Assembly: GCF_026339955.1 (NCBI RefSeq)
Contig: NZ_JAPEPW010000002.1
Coordinates: 1,550,001-1,614,000 of the forward strand
Source of the DNA: Streptomyces sp. NBC_01549
GTDB taxonomy: Bacteria > Actinomycetota > Actinomycetes > Streptomycetales > Streptomycetaceae
Direction of reading: 5' to 3'
DNA length: 64,000 nucleotides
In this document: piece after piece, positions 16,403 to 24,767 of the stretch
How positions within the stretch are numbered: position 1 is the stretch's first letter
Layout of the letters: every line of letters begins with the position of its first letter
The notes under the pieces: generated by a model
What the model saw: the letters and a program-made list of their open reading frames with translations, nothing else
The model's database searches: none
What the model was told of the DNA's origin: nothing
Translations under genes and position numbers: made by a program

Positions 16403-17380
16403 ATGACATGGCTGATCACAGGCGGGGCCGGATACATCGGGGCACACGTGGCGCGGGCGATGGCGGAGGCCGGGGAGCGCGTCGTCGCCCTCGACGACCT
16501 CTCGGCCGGCGTTCCCAACCGGCTTCCGGAGAGCATCCCGCTGGTGCAGGGCTCGTCACTGGACGGGGATCTGCTCAAGCGGGTCCTCGCCGAGCACGCG
16601 GTGACGGGTGTGGTGCATCTCGCCGCGCGCAAGCAGGTCGGCGAGTCCGTGGCCGAGCCGACGCGCTATTACCAGGAGAACGTGGGCGGACTCGCGACGC
16701 TCCTGGAGGCGGTCGCCGGGGCGGGCGTCAAGCGTTTCCTCTTCTCCTCGTCCGCGGCTGTCTACGGCAACCCGGATGTGGACCTCATCACGGAGGACAC
16801 CCCCTGTGCGCCGATGAGCCCGTACGGCGAGACGAAGCTCGCCGGGGAGTGGCTGGTCCGCGCGGCGGGCCGGGCGCACGGCATCGCGACCGTGTGCCTG
16901 CGTTACTTCAACGTGGCGGGCGCGGCCACACCCGAGCTGGCCGACACCGGTGTGTTCAACGTGATCCCGATGGTCTTCGACCGCCTCACCCGCGACGAGG
17001 CCCCGCGGATCTTCGGCGACGACTATCCGACACCGGACGGCACCTGCGTCCGTGACTACATTCACGTCGCCGACCTCGCCGAGGCACACCTCGCGGCGGC
17101 CCGGCGGCTGGCCGGCGGTGCGACGGGCGACCTCACGGTGAACATCGGCCGCGAGGAAGGGGTTTCGGTACGTGAACTGCTCACGCTGATCGGGGAGGTC
17201 AGCGGGGACACCCGGCGGCCGGTCGTGGAGCCGCGCCGCCCGGGGGACGCGCCGCGCGCGGTCGCCTCGGCCGGGCTGGCCGCGCGGGAACTCGACTGGA
17301 GCGCACGGCGCGGGGTGCGGGAGATGGTGGACTCGGCGTGGCAGGGGTGGCTGCTGCATCACCCCCGGACGCAGGGTTAA
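16403..17380 (+). CDS. galE: UDP-glucose 4-epimerase (GalE-type extended SDR)
   Basis: A 325-residue extended short-chain dehydrogenase. The Rossmann signature GGAGYIG is at residues 7-13, the catalytic Ser region is FSSSAAVYG and the catalytic Tyr-Lys pair is in SPYGETKLAGEW. YFNVAGA and VRDYIHVADLAEAH are GalE hallmarks. It interconverts UDP-glucose and UDP-galactose (or the N-acetyl forms) and may supply sugar for the neighbouring glycosyltransferase. The ATG at 16403 was chosen over the longer frame from 16331 because the Rossmann motif follows at once. A strong terminator follows the stop. Confidence 0.92.
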   Translation: MTWLITGGAGYIGAHVARAMAEAGERVVALDDLSAGVPNRLPESIPLVQGSSLDGDLLKRVLAEHAVTGVVHLAARKQVGESVAEPTRYYQENVGGLATLLEAVAGAGVKRFLFSSSAAVYGNPDVDLITEDTPCAPMSPYGETKLAGEWLVRAAGRAHGIATVCLRYFNVAGAATPELADTGVFNVIPMVFDRLTRDEAPRIFGDDYPTPDGTCVRDYIHVADLAEAHLAAARRLAGGATGDLTVNIGREEGVSVRELLTLIGEVSGDTRRPVVEPRRPGDAPRAVASAGLAARELDWSARRGVREMVDSAWQGWLLHHPRTQG

Positions 17381-17391
17381 CGATCTTGACC

Positions 17392-17430
17392 ATGCTCTGA
17401 CCTGCGGATCGTTTCCGCAGGTCAGAGCAT
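17392..17430 (+). terminator. Strong hairpin terminator after galE
   Basis: A perfect 17-bp inverted repeat (ATGCTCTGACCTGCGGA and its complement) with a TCGTT loop begins 12 nt after the galE stop. Its right arm ends 2 nt before the candidate Zur box of the next promoter, so it cleanly separates galE from zitB. Its symmetry means it could act in either direction. Confidence 0.88.
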
Positions 17431-17431
17431 A

Positions 17432-17446
17432 TGACAACGATGTTCA
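17432..17446 (+). promoter_or_regulatory. Candidate Zur box upstream of zitB
   Basis: TGACAACGATGTTCA matches 12 of 15 positions of the Streptomyces Zur consensus as I recall it (TGAAAATGATTTTCA). It lies about 70-85 bp upstream of a zinc-exporter gene. In S. coelicolor, zitB is reported to be activated by Zur at high zinc, so a Zur site here is expected. A weak promoter (TTGCCG at 17455-17460, TAGTTC at 17476-17481) lies just downstream, which would fit an activator position. Confidence 0.6.
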
Positions 17447-17517
17447 GTGCGGCGTTGCCGGATACCCCCCACCCGTAGTTCACTGTGATCCCGCGCAGCG
17501 CACAGGAGGCGGCTTCC

Positions 17518-18456
17518 ATGGGGGCTGGACACGATCACGGGCACGCCCACGGCGCTCCCACCAGCGGTACGGCGGCAGCCGCGTACCGCGGGAGACTGCG
17601 GGTCGCGCTGTCGATCACGCTCACGGTGATGGTGGTCGAGATCGTCGGCGGCCTCATGGCCGATTCGCTCGCGCTCGTCGCGGACGCGGCGCACATGGCG
17701 ACGGACGCGGTGGGGCTGGGCATGGCGCTGCTCGCGATCCACTTCGCCAACCGCCCGCCCAGCGACAACCGCACCTTCGGCTACGCGCGGGCCGAGATCC
17801 TCGCCGCCCTCGCCAACTGTCTGCTGCTGCTCGGCGTCGGCGGCTACGTCCTGTACGAGGCGATCCACCGCTTCGTGACGCCCACGGACACCGAGGGCGG
17901 TCTGACCATCGTCTTCGGTCTGATCGGTCTGGTCGCCAACACGATCTCCCTCACCCTGCTGCTGCGCGGCCAGAAGGACAGCCTCAACGTGCGCGGCGCC
18001 TTCCTGGAGGTGGTGGCGGACGCGCTGGGCTCGGTGGCGGTGATTATCTCCGCCGTTGTGATCATGAGCACAGGTTGGCAGGCGGCCGACCCGATCGCCT
18101 CGATCCTCATCAGCGTCATGATCGTCCCGCGTACCTGGAAGCTGCTCCACGAGACGCTCGACGTGCTCCTGGAGGCGGCGCCCAAGAACGTCGACATGGC
18201 GGAGGTGCGCGCCCACATCGTGGCCCTGCCCGGCGTCGAGGACGTCCACGACCTGCACGCCTGGACCATCACCTCGGGCATGCCGGTCCTCTCCGCCCAT
18301 GTCGTCGTCAGCTCCGACGTCCTGAACGCCATCGGCCACGAGAAGATGCTCCACGAGCTCCAGGGCTGCCTGGGCCACCACTTCGACGTGGAGCACTGCA
18401 CCTTCCAGCTGGAACCGAGCGGGCACGCGGAGCACGAGGCGAAGCTCTGCCACTGA
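17518..18456 (+). CDS. zitB: Cation diffusion facilitator zinc exporter, ZitB-like
   Basis: A 312-residue CDF transporter. It starts with a His-rich tail (HDHGHAHG), then has six membrane segments between residues ~22 and ~205. The metal site in TM2 is ADAAHMATD; in TM5 the usual HxxxD is ExxxD (LEVVADALGS), which is common in actinomycete members. A cytoplasmic C-terminal domain follows (VEDVHDLHAWTI). It exports zinc (perhaps Cd/Co) by proton antiport. The ATG at 17518 follows ACAGGAGG. Position next to idi and a Zur-like box fits S. coelicolor zitB. Confidence 0.92.
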   Translation: MGAGHDHGHAHGAPTSGTAAAAYRGRLRVALSITLTVMVVEIVGGLMADSLALVADAAHMATDAVGLGMALLAIHFANRPPSDNRTFGYARAEILAALANCLLLLGVGGYVLYEAIHRFVTPTDTEGGLTIVFGLIGLVANTISLTLLLRGQKDSLNVRGAFLEVVADALGSVAVIISAVVIMSTGWQAADPIASILISVMIVPRTWKLLHETLDVLLEAAPKNVDMAEVRAHIVALPGVEDVHDLHAWTITSGMPVLSAHVVVSSDVLNAIGHEKMLHELQGCLGHHFDVEHCTFQLEPSGHAEHEAKLCH

Positions 18457-18560
18457 GCGACGCCGTCGGGAAGCTCCCGATCCGGCAGGCTCTTAATTCG
18501 CGGGCATGGCCGGCACCTCCGCTGCTAGCGTGGCCGAAGACACGAGGAAGAGGTGGGTTG

Positions 18561-18629
18561 ATGACTGTCGCGTTCGGTGCCGCTGTACGCGGCGACAGGT
18601 GCGTCCCCGTCCTCCGGGTCCACGGCTGA
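18561..18629 (+). CDS. Possible 22-aa upstream ORF in the methyltransferase leader
   Basis: A TAGCGT -10-like hexamer at 18526-18531 is followed, after GAGGTGGG, by an ATG at 18561 opening 22 codons (MTVAFGAAVRGDRC...) ending at 18629. A small perfect hairpin (ACGCCG-AG-CGGCGT) lies just beyond the stop, and the methyltransferase TTG start is 57 nt downstream. The layout resembles a leader peptide, but no amino-acid run or known regulatory family is recognised. Confidence 0.3.
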   Translation: MTVAFGAAVRGDRCVPVLRVHG

Positions 18630-18686
18630 CCCACGCCGAGCGGCGTGCGCGGCGGCCCGGGCCCCCGCATCCAAAGGTTTCCCACG

Positions 18687-19457
18687 TTGTCAGAGCATCA
18701 CGACTCGTCCGACCACAGCGCTCTCCACGAGGCCTTCTTCACCCTGCGCCACCGACTGCCCCGGCAGGGCCCCGGCTCCGACGCCACCACCCGTCACCTG
18801 CTCTCCCTGGCGGGCCCGCTGCCCGCCCGTCCCCGCGCGCTCGACCTGGGCTGCGGCCCCGGCCGCTCGGCGCTGCTCCTGGCCGCCGAGGCCGCGGCCG
18901 AGGTGACGGCCGTCGATCTGCACGAACCGTTCCTCGACGAACTGCGGACGGCCGCCGAGGCCCGGGGTCTTGCCGCGTCGATCGACATCGTCCACGGGGA
19001 CATGGGTGAGCTCGCCCACCCCGACGGCTCGTTCGACCTGATCTGGGCCGAGGGATCGGCCTATCTCATCGGTTTCGACACCGCCCTGCGCGATTGGCGC
19101 CGACTGCTCGCCCCCGGCGGCACGCTGGTCCTCACCCACTGCGTGTGGACCACCGACACGCCGTCCGACCAGGCCCGCGCGTTCTGGCGGGACGATTCGT
19201 TGCGCTCGACCGACGAGGACACCCGGGTCGCGCGCGAGGCCGGATACTCCGTACTGGGTGTGTACCTCCAGCCGGAGTCCGACTGGGACGAGTACTACGA
19301 CGCGCTCGACATTCACGCCGACGTGGCCGATGTCACCCGGCCCGGTATGGCCGAGGCGGTGGCGGGCGCCCGCGCGGAGATCGCCATGCGCCGCGAGCAC
19401 GGGAGGGAGTACGGCTACGTGGGCTATGTCCTGCGTCCGGTCGCCATGGGCGCCTGA
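18687..19457 (+). CDS. SAM-dependent class I methyltransferase
   Basis: A 256-residue Rossmann methyltransferase. Motif I is ALDLGCGPGRSALLL, the acidic end of beta-2 is TAVDLHEPFLDEL, motif II is VHGDMGEL and motif IV/V is FDLIWAEGSAYLIGF followed by LLAPGGTLVLTH. The substrate is unknown; the SAYLIG stretch and the WDEYYDALD C-terminal segment resemble small-molecule methyltransferases. The TTG at 18687 preceded by AAAGG was chosen because the in-frame upstream codons look non-coding. Confidence 0.85.
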   Translation: MSEHHDSSDHSALHEAFFTLRHRLPRQGPGSDATTRHLLSLAGPLPARPRALDLGCGPGRSALLLAAEAAAEVTAVDLHEPFLDELRTAAEARGLAASIDIVHGDMGELAHPDGSFDLIWAEGSAYLIGFDTALRDWRRLLAPGGTLVLTHCVWTTDTPSDQARAFWRDDSLRSTDEDTRVAREAGYSVLGVYLQPESDWDEYYDALDIHADVADVTRPGMAEAVAGARAEIAMRREHGREYGYVGYVLRPVAMGA

Positions 19458-19813
19458 CCCGTCCTGCCCGCCCGCAACCCGCGGCGACGCCTGCGTCCGG
19501 CGCCGCACGACGGGTGCGCCGCGCACCGCGGTGAACCCGCCGCGCACTGCGGCATCCGGCCCGGGTCCGACGGGCCGGCCGAACATCGGGTCCAACGCGC
19601 CGGGCGAACACCTGATGGCCCCTGTCCTGGACGATTCCCCGTCCGTGGCACCGGGCACGATCAAGTGTCCGGCCGCTTTCGGTGACTGACACACGTCGGC
19701 CGCGTATCCCGCTCCGGGCTCCCGGAGCGGGACATGCGGGGAGCCGCGAAGTGCCGGGAGTGCCGGATTCGTACGGCAGACTTGGGGCTCGAAGACCGAT
19801 GCGAAGGATGGGT
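19458..19813. other. Intergenic region before idi
   Basis: No ORF with coding character was found in this 356-bp stretch. It holds one strong symmetric hairpin at 19707-19732 (listed separately) and, closer to idi, a GC-rich leader containing TTCGTACGGCAGACTTGGGG, which may include the idi promoter. The frame of idi is open through the second half, but its composition there is not convincing as coding. Confidence 0.5.
19707..19732 (+). terminator. 12-bp perfect hairpin, terminator-like
   Basis: TCCCGCTCCGGG and its complement are separated by only CT; the loop must open by at least one pair in RNA. It lies 250 nt after the methyltransferase stop and about 80 nt before idi. It could be a distal terminator, or an operator for idi given the dyad symmetry. 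Confidence 0.5.
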
Positions 19814-20407
19814 ATGCCGATCACACCTGCCACCGCGACGCACAGTTCGTCGAACGGCACCGTTGAAGCGATCTTGCTCGAGTTGGTCGACGAGGACGGC
19901 AACACGATCGGCACGGCGGAGAAGCTCGCCGCCCATCAGCCACCCGGACAGCTGCACCGGGCCTTCTCCGTGTTCCTCTTCGACGAGCACGGCCGGCTGC
20001 TGCTCCAGCAGCGCGCCCTGGGCAAGTACCACTCCCCCGGTGTCTGGTCCAACACCTGCTGCGGCCACCCCTACCCCGCCGAGGCGCCCTTCGCGGCGGC
20101 GGCCCGGCGGACGTACGAGGAGCTCGGTGTCTCGCCCTCCCTGCTCGCGGAGGCGGGCACGGTCCGCTACAACCACCCGGACCCGGAGTCGGGCCTGGTG
20201 GAACAGGAGTACAACCACCTCTTCGTCGGTATGGTGCAGGCGTCGCTGCACCCCGATCCGGAGGAAGTCGGGGACACCGCGTTCGTGACCGCCGCCGAGC
20301 TCATGGAGCGGCACGCGAAGGACCCCTTCTCGGCGTGGTTCATGACGGTCCTGGACGCGGCCCGTCCGGCGATCAGGGAGCTGACGGGTCCGTCCGCCGG
20401 CTGGTGA
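19814..20407 (+). CDS. idi: Isopentenyl-diphosphate delta-isomerase, type I
   Basis: A 197-residue Nudix-fold enzyme that interconverts IPP and DMAPP, linking it to the isoprenoid use of the nearby hopanoid operon. The catalytic Cys lies in SNTCCGHP, the metal ligands in QLHRAFS and RRTYEELG, and the second catalytic acid in EQEYNHLF. The ATG at 19814 (MPITPATA) has GAAGGA 5 nt upstream; the longer frame to 19682 reads through sequence lacking coding character. Length and N-terminus match the S. coelicolor enzyme as I recall it. Confidence 0.95.
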   Translation: MPITPATATHSSSNGTVEAILLELVDEDGNTIGTAEKLAAHQPPGQLHRAFSVFLFDEHGRLLLQQRALGKYHSPGVWSNTCCGHPYPAEAPFAAAARRTYEELGVSPSLLAEAGTVRYNHPDPESGLVEQEYNHLFVGMVQASLHPDPEEVGDTAFVTAAELMERHAKDPFSAWFMTVLDAARPAIRELTGPSAGW

Positions 20408-20440
20408 CGGCCCCGTCCTCGTAAGGTTCTCCCGAGGGCT

Positions 20441-20947
20441 CTAGAGGATGCTCGCGGTGAGCGGCAGGGCTGCCCAGATCACCTTGCCGCCACTCGCCGT
20501 GTGCTCGACGTCGCACACCCCGCCCGACTCCCTGGCGACCTCCCGCACCAGCAGCAGCCCACGGCCGCCGGTCTGGCCGTGGTCGGCCTCCAGGGCGGTC
20601 GGGCGATAGGGGTGGTTGTCCTCCACCGAGACCCGCACCCACTCGGCGCCGACGGCCACCTCCACGGCGAGCATCGGGGACAGCAGTGCCGCGTGCCGTA
20701 CGGCGTTCGTGACCAGTTCGGAGACGATCAGCAAGAGCCCGTGGGCGAGGTCGTCCGAGACGGGTACTTGTTGACGGAAGAGCAGGTCACGAACAGCGTG
20801 TCGCGCCTGCGGAACCGAGGCGTCGATGGCGGGAGCGGTGAACCGCCACACCCCCTCGTACGGCAGCGGACCCGGCGGTCTCCGATCGGGAGACACGTCC
20901 CCGGCGCCTTCAGGGCGGGAGTCGAACCCCCGCCCGTGGTTCTCCAT
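20441..20947 (-). CDS. RsbW-like ATP-binding protein (HATPase, anti-sigma type)
   Basis: A 168-residue protein with a GHKL ATPase domain of the serine kinase/anti-sigma group that is abundant in Streptomyces. The N-box is VSELVTNAVRHA, the G1 region VSVEDNHPYRP and the G2 region GGRGLLLVREVA. A disordered ~30-residue N-terminus precedes the domain. No partner anti-anti-sigma factor or sigma gene is adjacent. The ATG at 20947 was chosen; GTG codons at 20980 and 20983 would extend it by 11-12 residues. It converges on idi with 33 nt between stops. Confidence 0.85.
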   Translation of the reverse strand: MENHGRGFDSRPEGAGDVSPDRRPPGPLPYEGVWRFTAPAIDASVPQARHAVRDLLFRQQVPVSDDLAHGLLLIVSELVTNAVRHAALLSPMLAVEVAVGAEWVRVSVEDNHPYRPTALEADHGQTGGRGLLLVREVARESGGVCDVEHTASGGKVIWAALPLTASIL

Positions 20948-21241
20948 CGTCCGGTCGCCACCCTTGCGCTCGATTGTCACCACACGTCGAGTGTTGGTAA
21001 CGCGCTGGTCCGGACCGCATCGCTGAACGGAAGTCAGCGATTATCGACGGCTTCTGACCGTTGACGCATGACACAGTCAGCCGTGCGACCACTCCTGCCC
21101 GTGTGGTGTCTGCTTCGAGAACTATTCGGGTTGTACGGGTTGGGCGCCGGGCTCGCCCGATTCGTCCGTCAACGGCCGCGCCCCGAGACCAGCGGCCCCT
21201 TCTTGATCGTACGTTCGAGGGTTGCGGATAGCATCCGGCGT

Positions 21242-22072
21242 ATGGAGCCGCAGCTGCTGCACAGCGTCGGCGACGGGGTCGCCACCGTCGTCATCCACCA
21301 CCCGGCCAAGCGCAACGCCATGACGGCCGACATGTGGAGAGCGCTGCCACCCCTGCTCGACGGGCTCGCCGCCGACCCGGACGTCCGTGTACTCGTCCTC
21401 ACCGGCGAGGGCGGCACCTTCCGCGCGGGGGCCGACATCTCGACGCTGCGGGGCTCCTCGGACGAGGCGCAGGGGCTCGCCGTGCGCGCAGAGGAGGCGC
21501 TCGCCACGTTTCCCAAGCCGACGCTCGCGGCGATCCGCGGGTACTGCGTCGGCGGCGGGTCCCAGCTCGCGGCGGCCTGCGACGTGCGCTTCGCGGAGGA
21601 GGGGGCGGGGTTCGGAGTGACGCCGGCGAAGCTGGGGATCGTCTACGCGGCCTCGGCCACCCGGCGGCTGGTGTCGCTGGTGGGCCCGGCGACGGCCAAG
21701 TACCTGTTGTTCTCGGGCGAGCTGATCGACGCCGAACGGGCGCTGCGCACGGGGCTGGTGGACGAGGTGCTGCCCGAGGGCGAACTCGGCAAGCGGGTCG
21801 GCGAGTTCACCCGCGTCCTGGCCGCGCGGTCGCTGCTGACGCAGGCGTCCGCCAAGGAATTCGCCAATGGGCGGACCGACCGGGACGCGTACTGGGCCGA
21901 GCAGGCGCGCGGAAGCGACGACACCGCGGAGGGCGTCGCCGCGTTCCTTGAGCGCCGGCCGCCGCGCTTCACCTGGACCACGCCGGCGTCCACCGCGACC
22001 AGTCAGCCGGCCACCACGACCGCTCCGGCGTCCACCGCGACCACTCCGTCGCCCTCCGCGACTACTCCATGA
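21242..22072 (+). CDS. Enoyl-CoA hydratase/isomerase family protein with Thr/Pro-rich tail
   Basis: A 276-residue crotonase. The oxyanion-hole segments are RAGADIST and GYCVGGGSQLAAACDVR. The usual catalytic Glu of the PE motif is replaced by FGVTPAKLGI, so the exact reaction is uncertain. The last ~30 residues are a repetitive Ala/Thr/Pro/Ser tail absent from normal crotonases. TAGCAT at 21229-21234 lies 7 nt before the ATG, suggesting a leaderless transcript. The frame opens at 21068, but conserved sequence begins only at MEPQLL. The 3' end overlaps the convergent DJ-1 gene by 11 bp. Confidence 0.88.
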   Translation: MEPQLLHSVGDGVATVVIHHPAKRNAMTADMWRALPPLLDGLAADPDVRVLVLTGEGGTFRAGADISTLRGSSDEAQGLAVRAEEALATFPKPTLAAIRGYCVGGGSQLAAACDVRFAEEGAGFGVTPAKLGIVYAASATRRLVSLVGPATAKYLLFSGELIDAERALRTGLVDEVLPEGELGKRVGEFTRVLAARSLLTQASAKEFANGRTDRDAYWAEQARGSDDTAEGVAAFLERRPPRFTWTTPASTATSQPATTTAPASTATTPSPSATTP

Positions 22073-22697
22073 TGAAGCGGCTCTTCGCCCGGAACTCCTC
22101 CACGAGATGTGCGGGAGCCTTCTCGGGTGACCCGGCGTCGTAGGGCGGCTGCGGATCGTATTCCGTCAGCAGCTGTACGGCCTGTGCGTGTTCGTCGCCC
22201 GCGATCCGTCCGAGCAGGCCGAGCCCCATGTCGATGCCGGACGACACGCCGGCCGCGGTCACGTACTTCCCGTCGAACACGACCCGCTCCCCCGTCGGCT
22301 CGGCACCGAACCGCTTGAGGTGGTCCAGGGCCAGCCAGTGCGAGGTGGCCCGGCGGCCCTCGAGCAGCCCGGCGGCGGCCAGCAGCAGGGAGCCGGTGCA
22401 CACGGAGGTCGTCCAGGTGCTCGTGGCGTCGGCGGCACGCAGCCAGTCCAGCAGGACCCGGTTCTCCATCTGCGGGGTCTGGCCCGGTCCGCCGGGGACC
22501 ACGACGATGTCCGGGTGCAATACCTCGGCCAGGGTCCTGTCGGCGGTCAGGGCCAGGTTGCCGCTGTCGTTGCGGACGGGGCCGGTGTGCTCCGCGACGA
22601 AGACGGTCTCCGCGTCGGGCAGGCGGCCGAGGGTCTCGTAGGGTCCCACGGCGTCCAGGGCGGTGAAGCGGTCGAAGAGGACGATGGCGATCTGCAT
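22062..22697 (-). CDS. DJ-1/PfpI family protein (isonitrile hydratase-like)
   Basis: A 211-residue class I glutamine-amidotransferase-like protein. The nucleophile Cys sits in TTSVCTGSLLLAAAGLL, preceded by VVVPGGPG and followed by TSHW; VTAAGVSSGIDMGL is typical of the isonitrile hydratase/ThiJ subgroup. The ATG at 22697 has AAAGGAA at good spacing. It lies 50 nt downstream of a GlxA-type regulator with a homologous N-terminal domain, so the pair may be one transcript. Substrate unknown. Confidence 0.88.
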   Translation of the reverse strand: MQIAIVLFDRFTALDAVGPYETLGRLPDAETVFVAEHTGPVRNDSGNLALTADRTLAEVLHPDIVVVPGGPGQTPQMENRVLLDWLRAADATSTWTTSVCTGSLLLAAAGLLEGRRATSHWLALDHLKRFGAEPTGERVVFDGKYVTAAGVSSGIDMGLGLLGRIAGDEHAQAVQLLTEYDPQPPYDAGSPEKAPAHLVEEFRAKSRFIME

Positions 22698-22747
22698 CGG
22701 GTTCCTTTCCACGGGCGGGTGGGGCAGGGGCGTCAGGTGAGGGCCGG

Positions 22748-23701
22748 TCAACGCGCGGGGGCGGGGCGGAAGCGGCGCCGGTACTCCGCCGGTGCCGTGC
22801 CGAGCGCCTTCACGAAGGCGCGGCGCATCGCCTCGGGAGTGCCGTAGCCGCAGGCGCGGGAGATCTCCTCTATGCCGTCGGCGGTGTCCTCCAGGAGGCG
22901 CCGGGCGTGTTCGAGGCGCACCCGGTCGACGTACCGGCCCGGGGTCATGCCCGTCTCGGTCTGGAAGGCGCGGGCGAAGTGCCGGGGCGAGAGCCGGGCA
23001 CGGGCGGCGAGCGACTCGACGGACAGGTCGTCGCCGGGATGCTCGGTGATCCATTGCTGTACCTCGCGGAGCGGTTCGCGCTGCGCCGTCTGCGCGGCCA
23101 GCTGCGCGCTGAACTGGGCCTGGTTGCCCGGGCGGCGCAGGAAGACGACGAGGTGGCGGGCGACCGTCAGGGCGGCCTCGCGGCCGAGGTCCTCCTCCAC
23201 GAGCGCGAGGGCGAGGTCGATGCCGGAGGTGACACCGGCCGAGGTGGACACCTGTCCGTCCCGCACATAGATGGGGTCGGGGTCGACCTCGACGGCCGGG
23301 TGATCGCGGGCGAGTGCGTCGCAGTACGCCCAGTGGGTCGTCGCGCGGCGACCGTCCAGAAGGCCCGCCTCGGCGAGCGGGATGGCGCCGGTGCAGACGG
23401 AGACCAGGCGCTCGGCGCGCGGCCCGTACGCGCGCAGCCAGTCGGTCAGCCGGGGGTCGGGGCGCCGGGTGCCCAGGCCGCCCGGGACGAGCAGGGTGTG
23501 CGCGGCGGGCGCGTCGGCGAGGGCGTGGTCCGGGACGAGGGTCAGGCCGCTGGTCGTGCGCACGGGTGCGCCGTCCAGGGAGGCGGTGTGGATGCGGTAC
23601 GAGCCGCCCCGGAGGGTCTCGGCGCCCGCGAAGACCTCCACGGGGCCCGTGACGTCAAGGCTCTGCACGTCGTCGAAGAGGACGACAAGGACGGTTCGCA
23701 T
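22748..23701 (-). CDS. GlxA-family AraC-type transcriptional regulator
   Basis: A 317-residue regulator with an N-terminal DJ-1/PfpI-like domain (residues 1-185; Cys in SVCTGAIPLAEAGLL) and a C-terminal AraC HTH pair (residues ~220-310; LSPRHFARAFQTETGMTPGRYV and GYGTPEAMRRAF). Such proteins are mostly transcription factors; the Cys is retained but activity is unproven. It precedes the related DJ-1 gene. The ATG at 23701 lacks a good ribosome-binding site. Divergent from the SCO6745-family gene. Confidence 0.9.
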   Translation of the reverse strand: MRTVLVVLFDDVQSLDVTGPVEVFAGAETLRGGSYRIHTASLDGAPVRTTSGLTLVPDHALADAPAAHTLLVPGGLGTRRPDPRLTDWLRAYGPRAERLVSVCTGAIPLAEAGLLDGRRATTHWAYCDALARDHPAVEVDPDPIYVRDGQVSTSAGVTSGIDLALALVEEDLGREAALTVARHLVVFLRRPGNQAQFSAQLAAQTAQREPLREVQQWITEHPGDDLSVESLAARARLSPRHFARAFQTETGMTPGRYVDRVRLEHARRLLEDTADGIEEISRACGYGTPEAMRRAFVKALGTAPAEYRRRFRPAPAR

Positions 23702-23777
23702 GGAATCGATTCTTGGCGGGCGGGGCGATGGCCGCAATGACGAGTGCCCCACCTTTCCTGCCATCGCCCCTCCCGTC

Positions 23778-23806
23778 TTCCCGGCGTACCGACCAGTCGG
23801 TAACAT
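23778..23806 (+). promoter_or_regulatory. Promoter with internal palindrome for a leaderless gene
   Basis: TTCCCG (23778-23783), a 17-bp spacer and TAACAT (23801-23806) place transcription start at about the ATG at 23813, with no ribosome-binding site between. A perfect dyad ACCGAC-CA-GTCGGT (23788-23801) fills the spacer and touches the -10, the position of a repressor operator. TetR-type repressors use sites of this kind, but none is encoded next to it. Confidence 0.55.
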
Positions 23807-23812
23807 TCGGGT

Positions 23813-24679
23813 ATGACCACACCTCTGCCGGAGCGCGCCGGGCGGCGCTGCCACAACGTCCTCAACCCGCTGCACTCGACGCACTACTTCTCGCCGGATC
23901 TGGGACGGGAGATGGCCGACGTCGGGATCGAAGACAGCAACGGCGCCTACTTCGCCGTGCGGGCCGCCGCCATGGGGCCGGTGGGCCCTGGCACGGTGAC
24001 GGCGACGTTCTACAACTTCCGCCACGAGCTGGTGGCCCGGCATGTGCCCGAGGTGTGGAAGAAGGCCTCCCCGGAGACCGTCCTCGCGGCACGCGCGCGT
24101 GCCGTCGACGCGACCTGGCGCCGGCTCCTCGGCGAGGACGTCCTCGCCTCCAAGGAGGTCGCCGAGGCGGCGGAGCTCGCCCTGCGGGCCGCGGAGGCCT
24201 GCACGAGGACCGCCCGGCCGCTGTACGCGGCGCACGCCGACCTGCCGGTGCCCGACGCGCCGCACCTCGCCTTCTGGCACGGCGCCACGCTGCTGCGCGA
24301 GCACCGGGGCGACGGTCATCTCGCGGCGCTGCTCGACGCGGAGCTCGACCCCGTCGAGGCCCTGGTGAGCCACACCGCGACCGGCAAGGGCATGGCCCCG
24401 AAATGGGCACTGGGCACGCGCGGCTGGTCGCGCACGCACTGGGACGCGGCGGTCGAGCGGCTGCGCGAGCGCGGACTGCTCGACGCGGAGGGCGAGTTGA
24501 CCGAGGCGGGGGTGGCCCTGCGCCAGGAGATCGAGGACCGCACGGACCGGCTGGACCGTGCCCCGTACGAGCATCTCGGTGCCGCGGGAGTGGAACGTCT
24601 GACCGAGCTGGCACGGGGCGTCCTGATGCGGGCGCTGGCCGCCGGCGCGTTCCCCGAAGGCATGACCGGCAAGGGCTGA
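23813..24679 (+). CDS. SCO6745-family protein (MarR-like winged-helix, function unknown)
   Basis: A 288-residue protein that I recognise as the family named after SCO6745; members are annotated as hypothetical or SalK-like. It begins [17 protein letters not shown], has [22 protein letters not shown] in the middle and a C-terminal winged-helix-like part ([21 protein letters not shown]). The middle His-rich segment is conserved in the family. No enzymatic role is known to me. It starts at or next to its own transcription start behind a palindromic operator. Confidence 0.75.
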   Translation: MTTPLPERAGRRCHNVLNPLHSTHYFSPDLGREMADVGIEDSNGAYFAVRAAAMGPVGPGTVTATFYNFRHELVARHVPEVWKKASPETVLAARARAVDATWRRLLGEDVLASKEVAEAAELALRAAEACTRTARPLYAAHADLPVPDAPHLAFWHGATLLREHRGDGHLAALLDAELDPVEALVSHTATGKGMAPKWALGTRGWSRTHWDAAVERLRERGLLDAEGELTEAGVALRQEIEDRTDRLDRAPYEHLGAAGVERLTELARGVLMRALAAGAFPEGMTGKG

Positions 24680-24767
24680 CAGCGCCGATCGGCGCCCTGA
24701 GCCCCCGTTGTCGGTGTCACCTGCCACAATTGCCGCGCAACCTCAGTGGAGAAGGCGGTACGGGATC

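Noticed and set aside
8999-17380. Classical poly(glycerol-phosphate) teichoic acid cluster (TagA/B/D/F)
   Set aside because: TagGH-like export is present, but no TagF/TagB-type glycerophosphotransferase or TagA was seen; the enzymes are of the CDP-alcohol membrane type instead.
21068-21241. N-terminal extension of the crotonase (MTQSAVRPLLPVWCL...)
   Set aside because: Crotonase homology begins at 21242 and a -10 element lies inside the extension.
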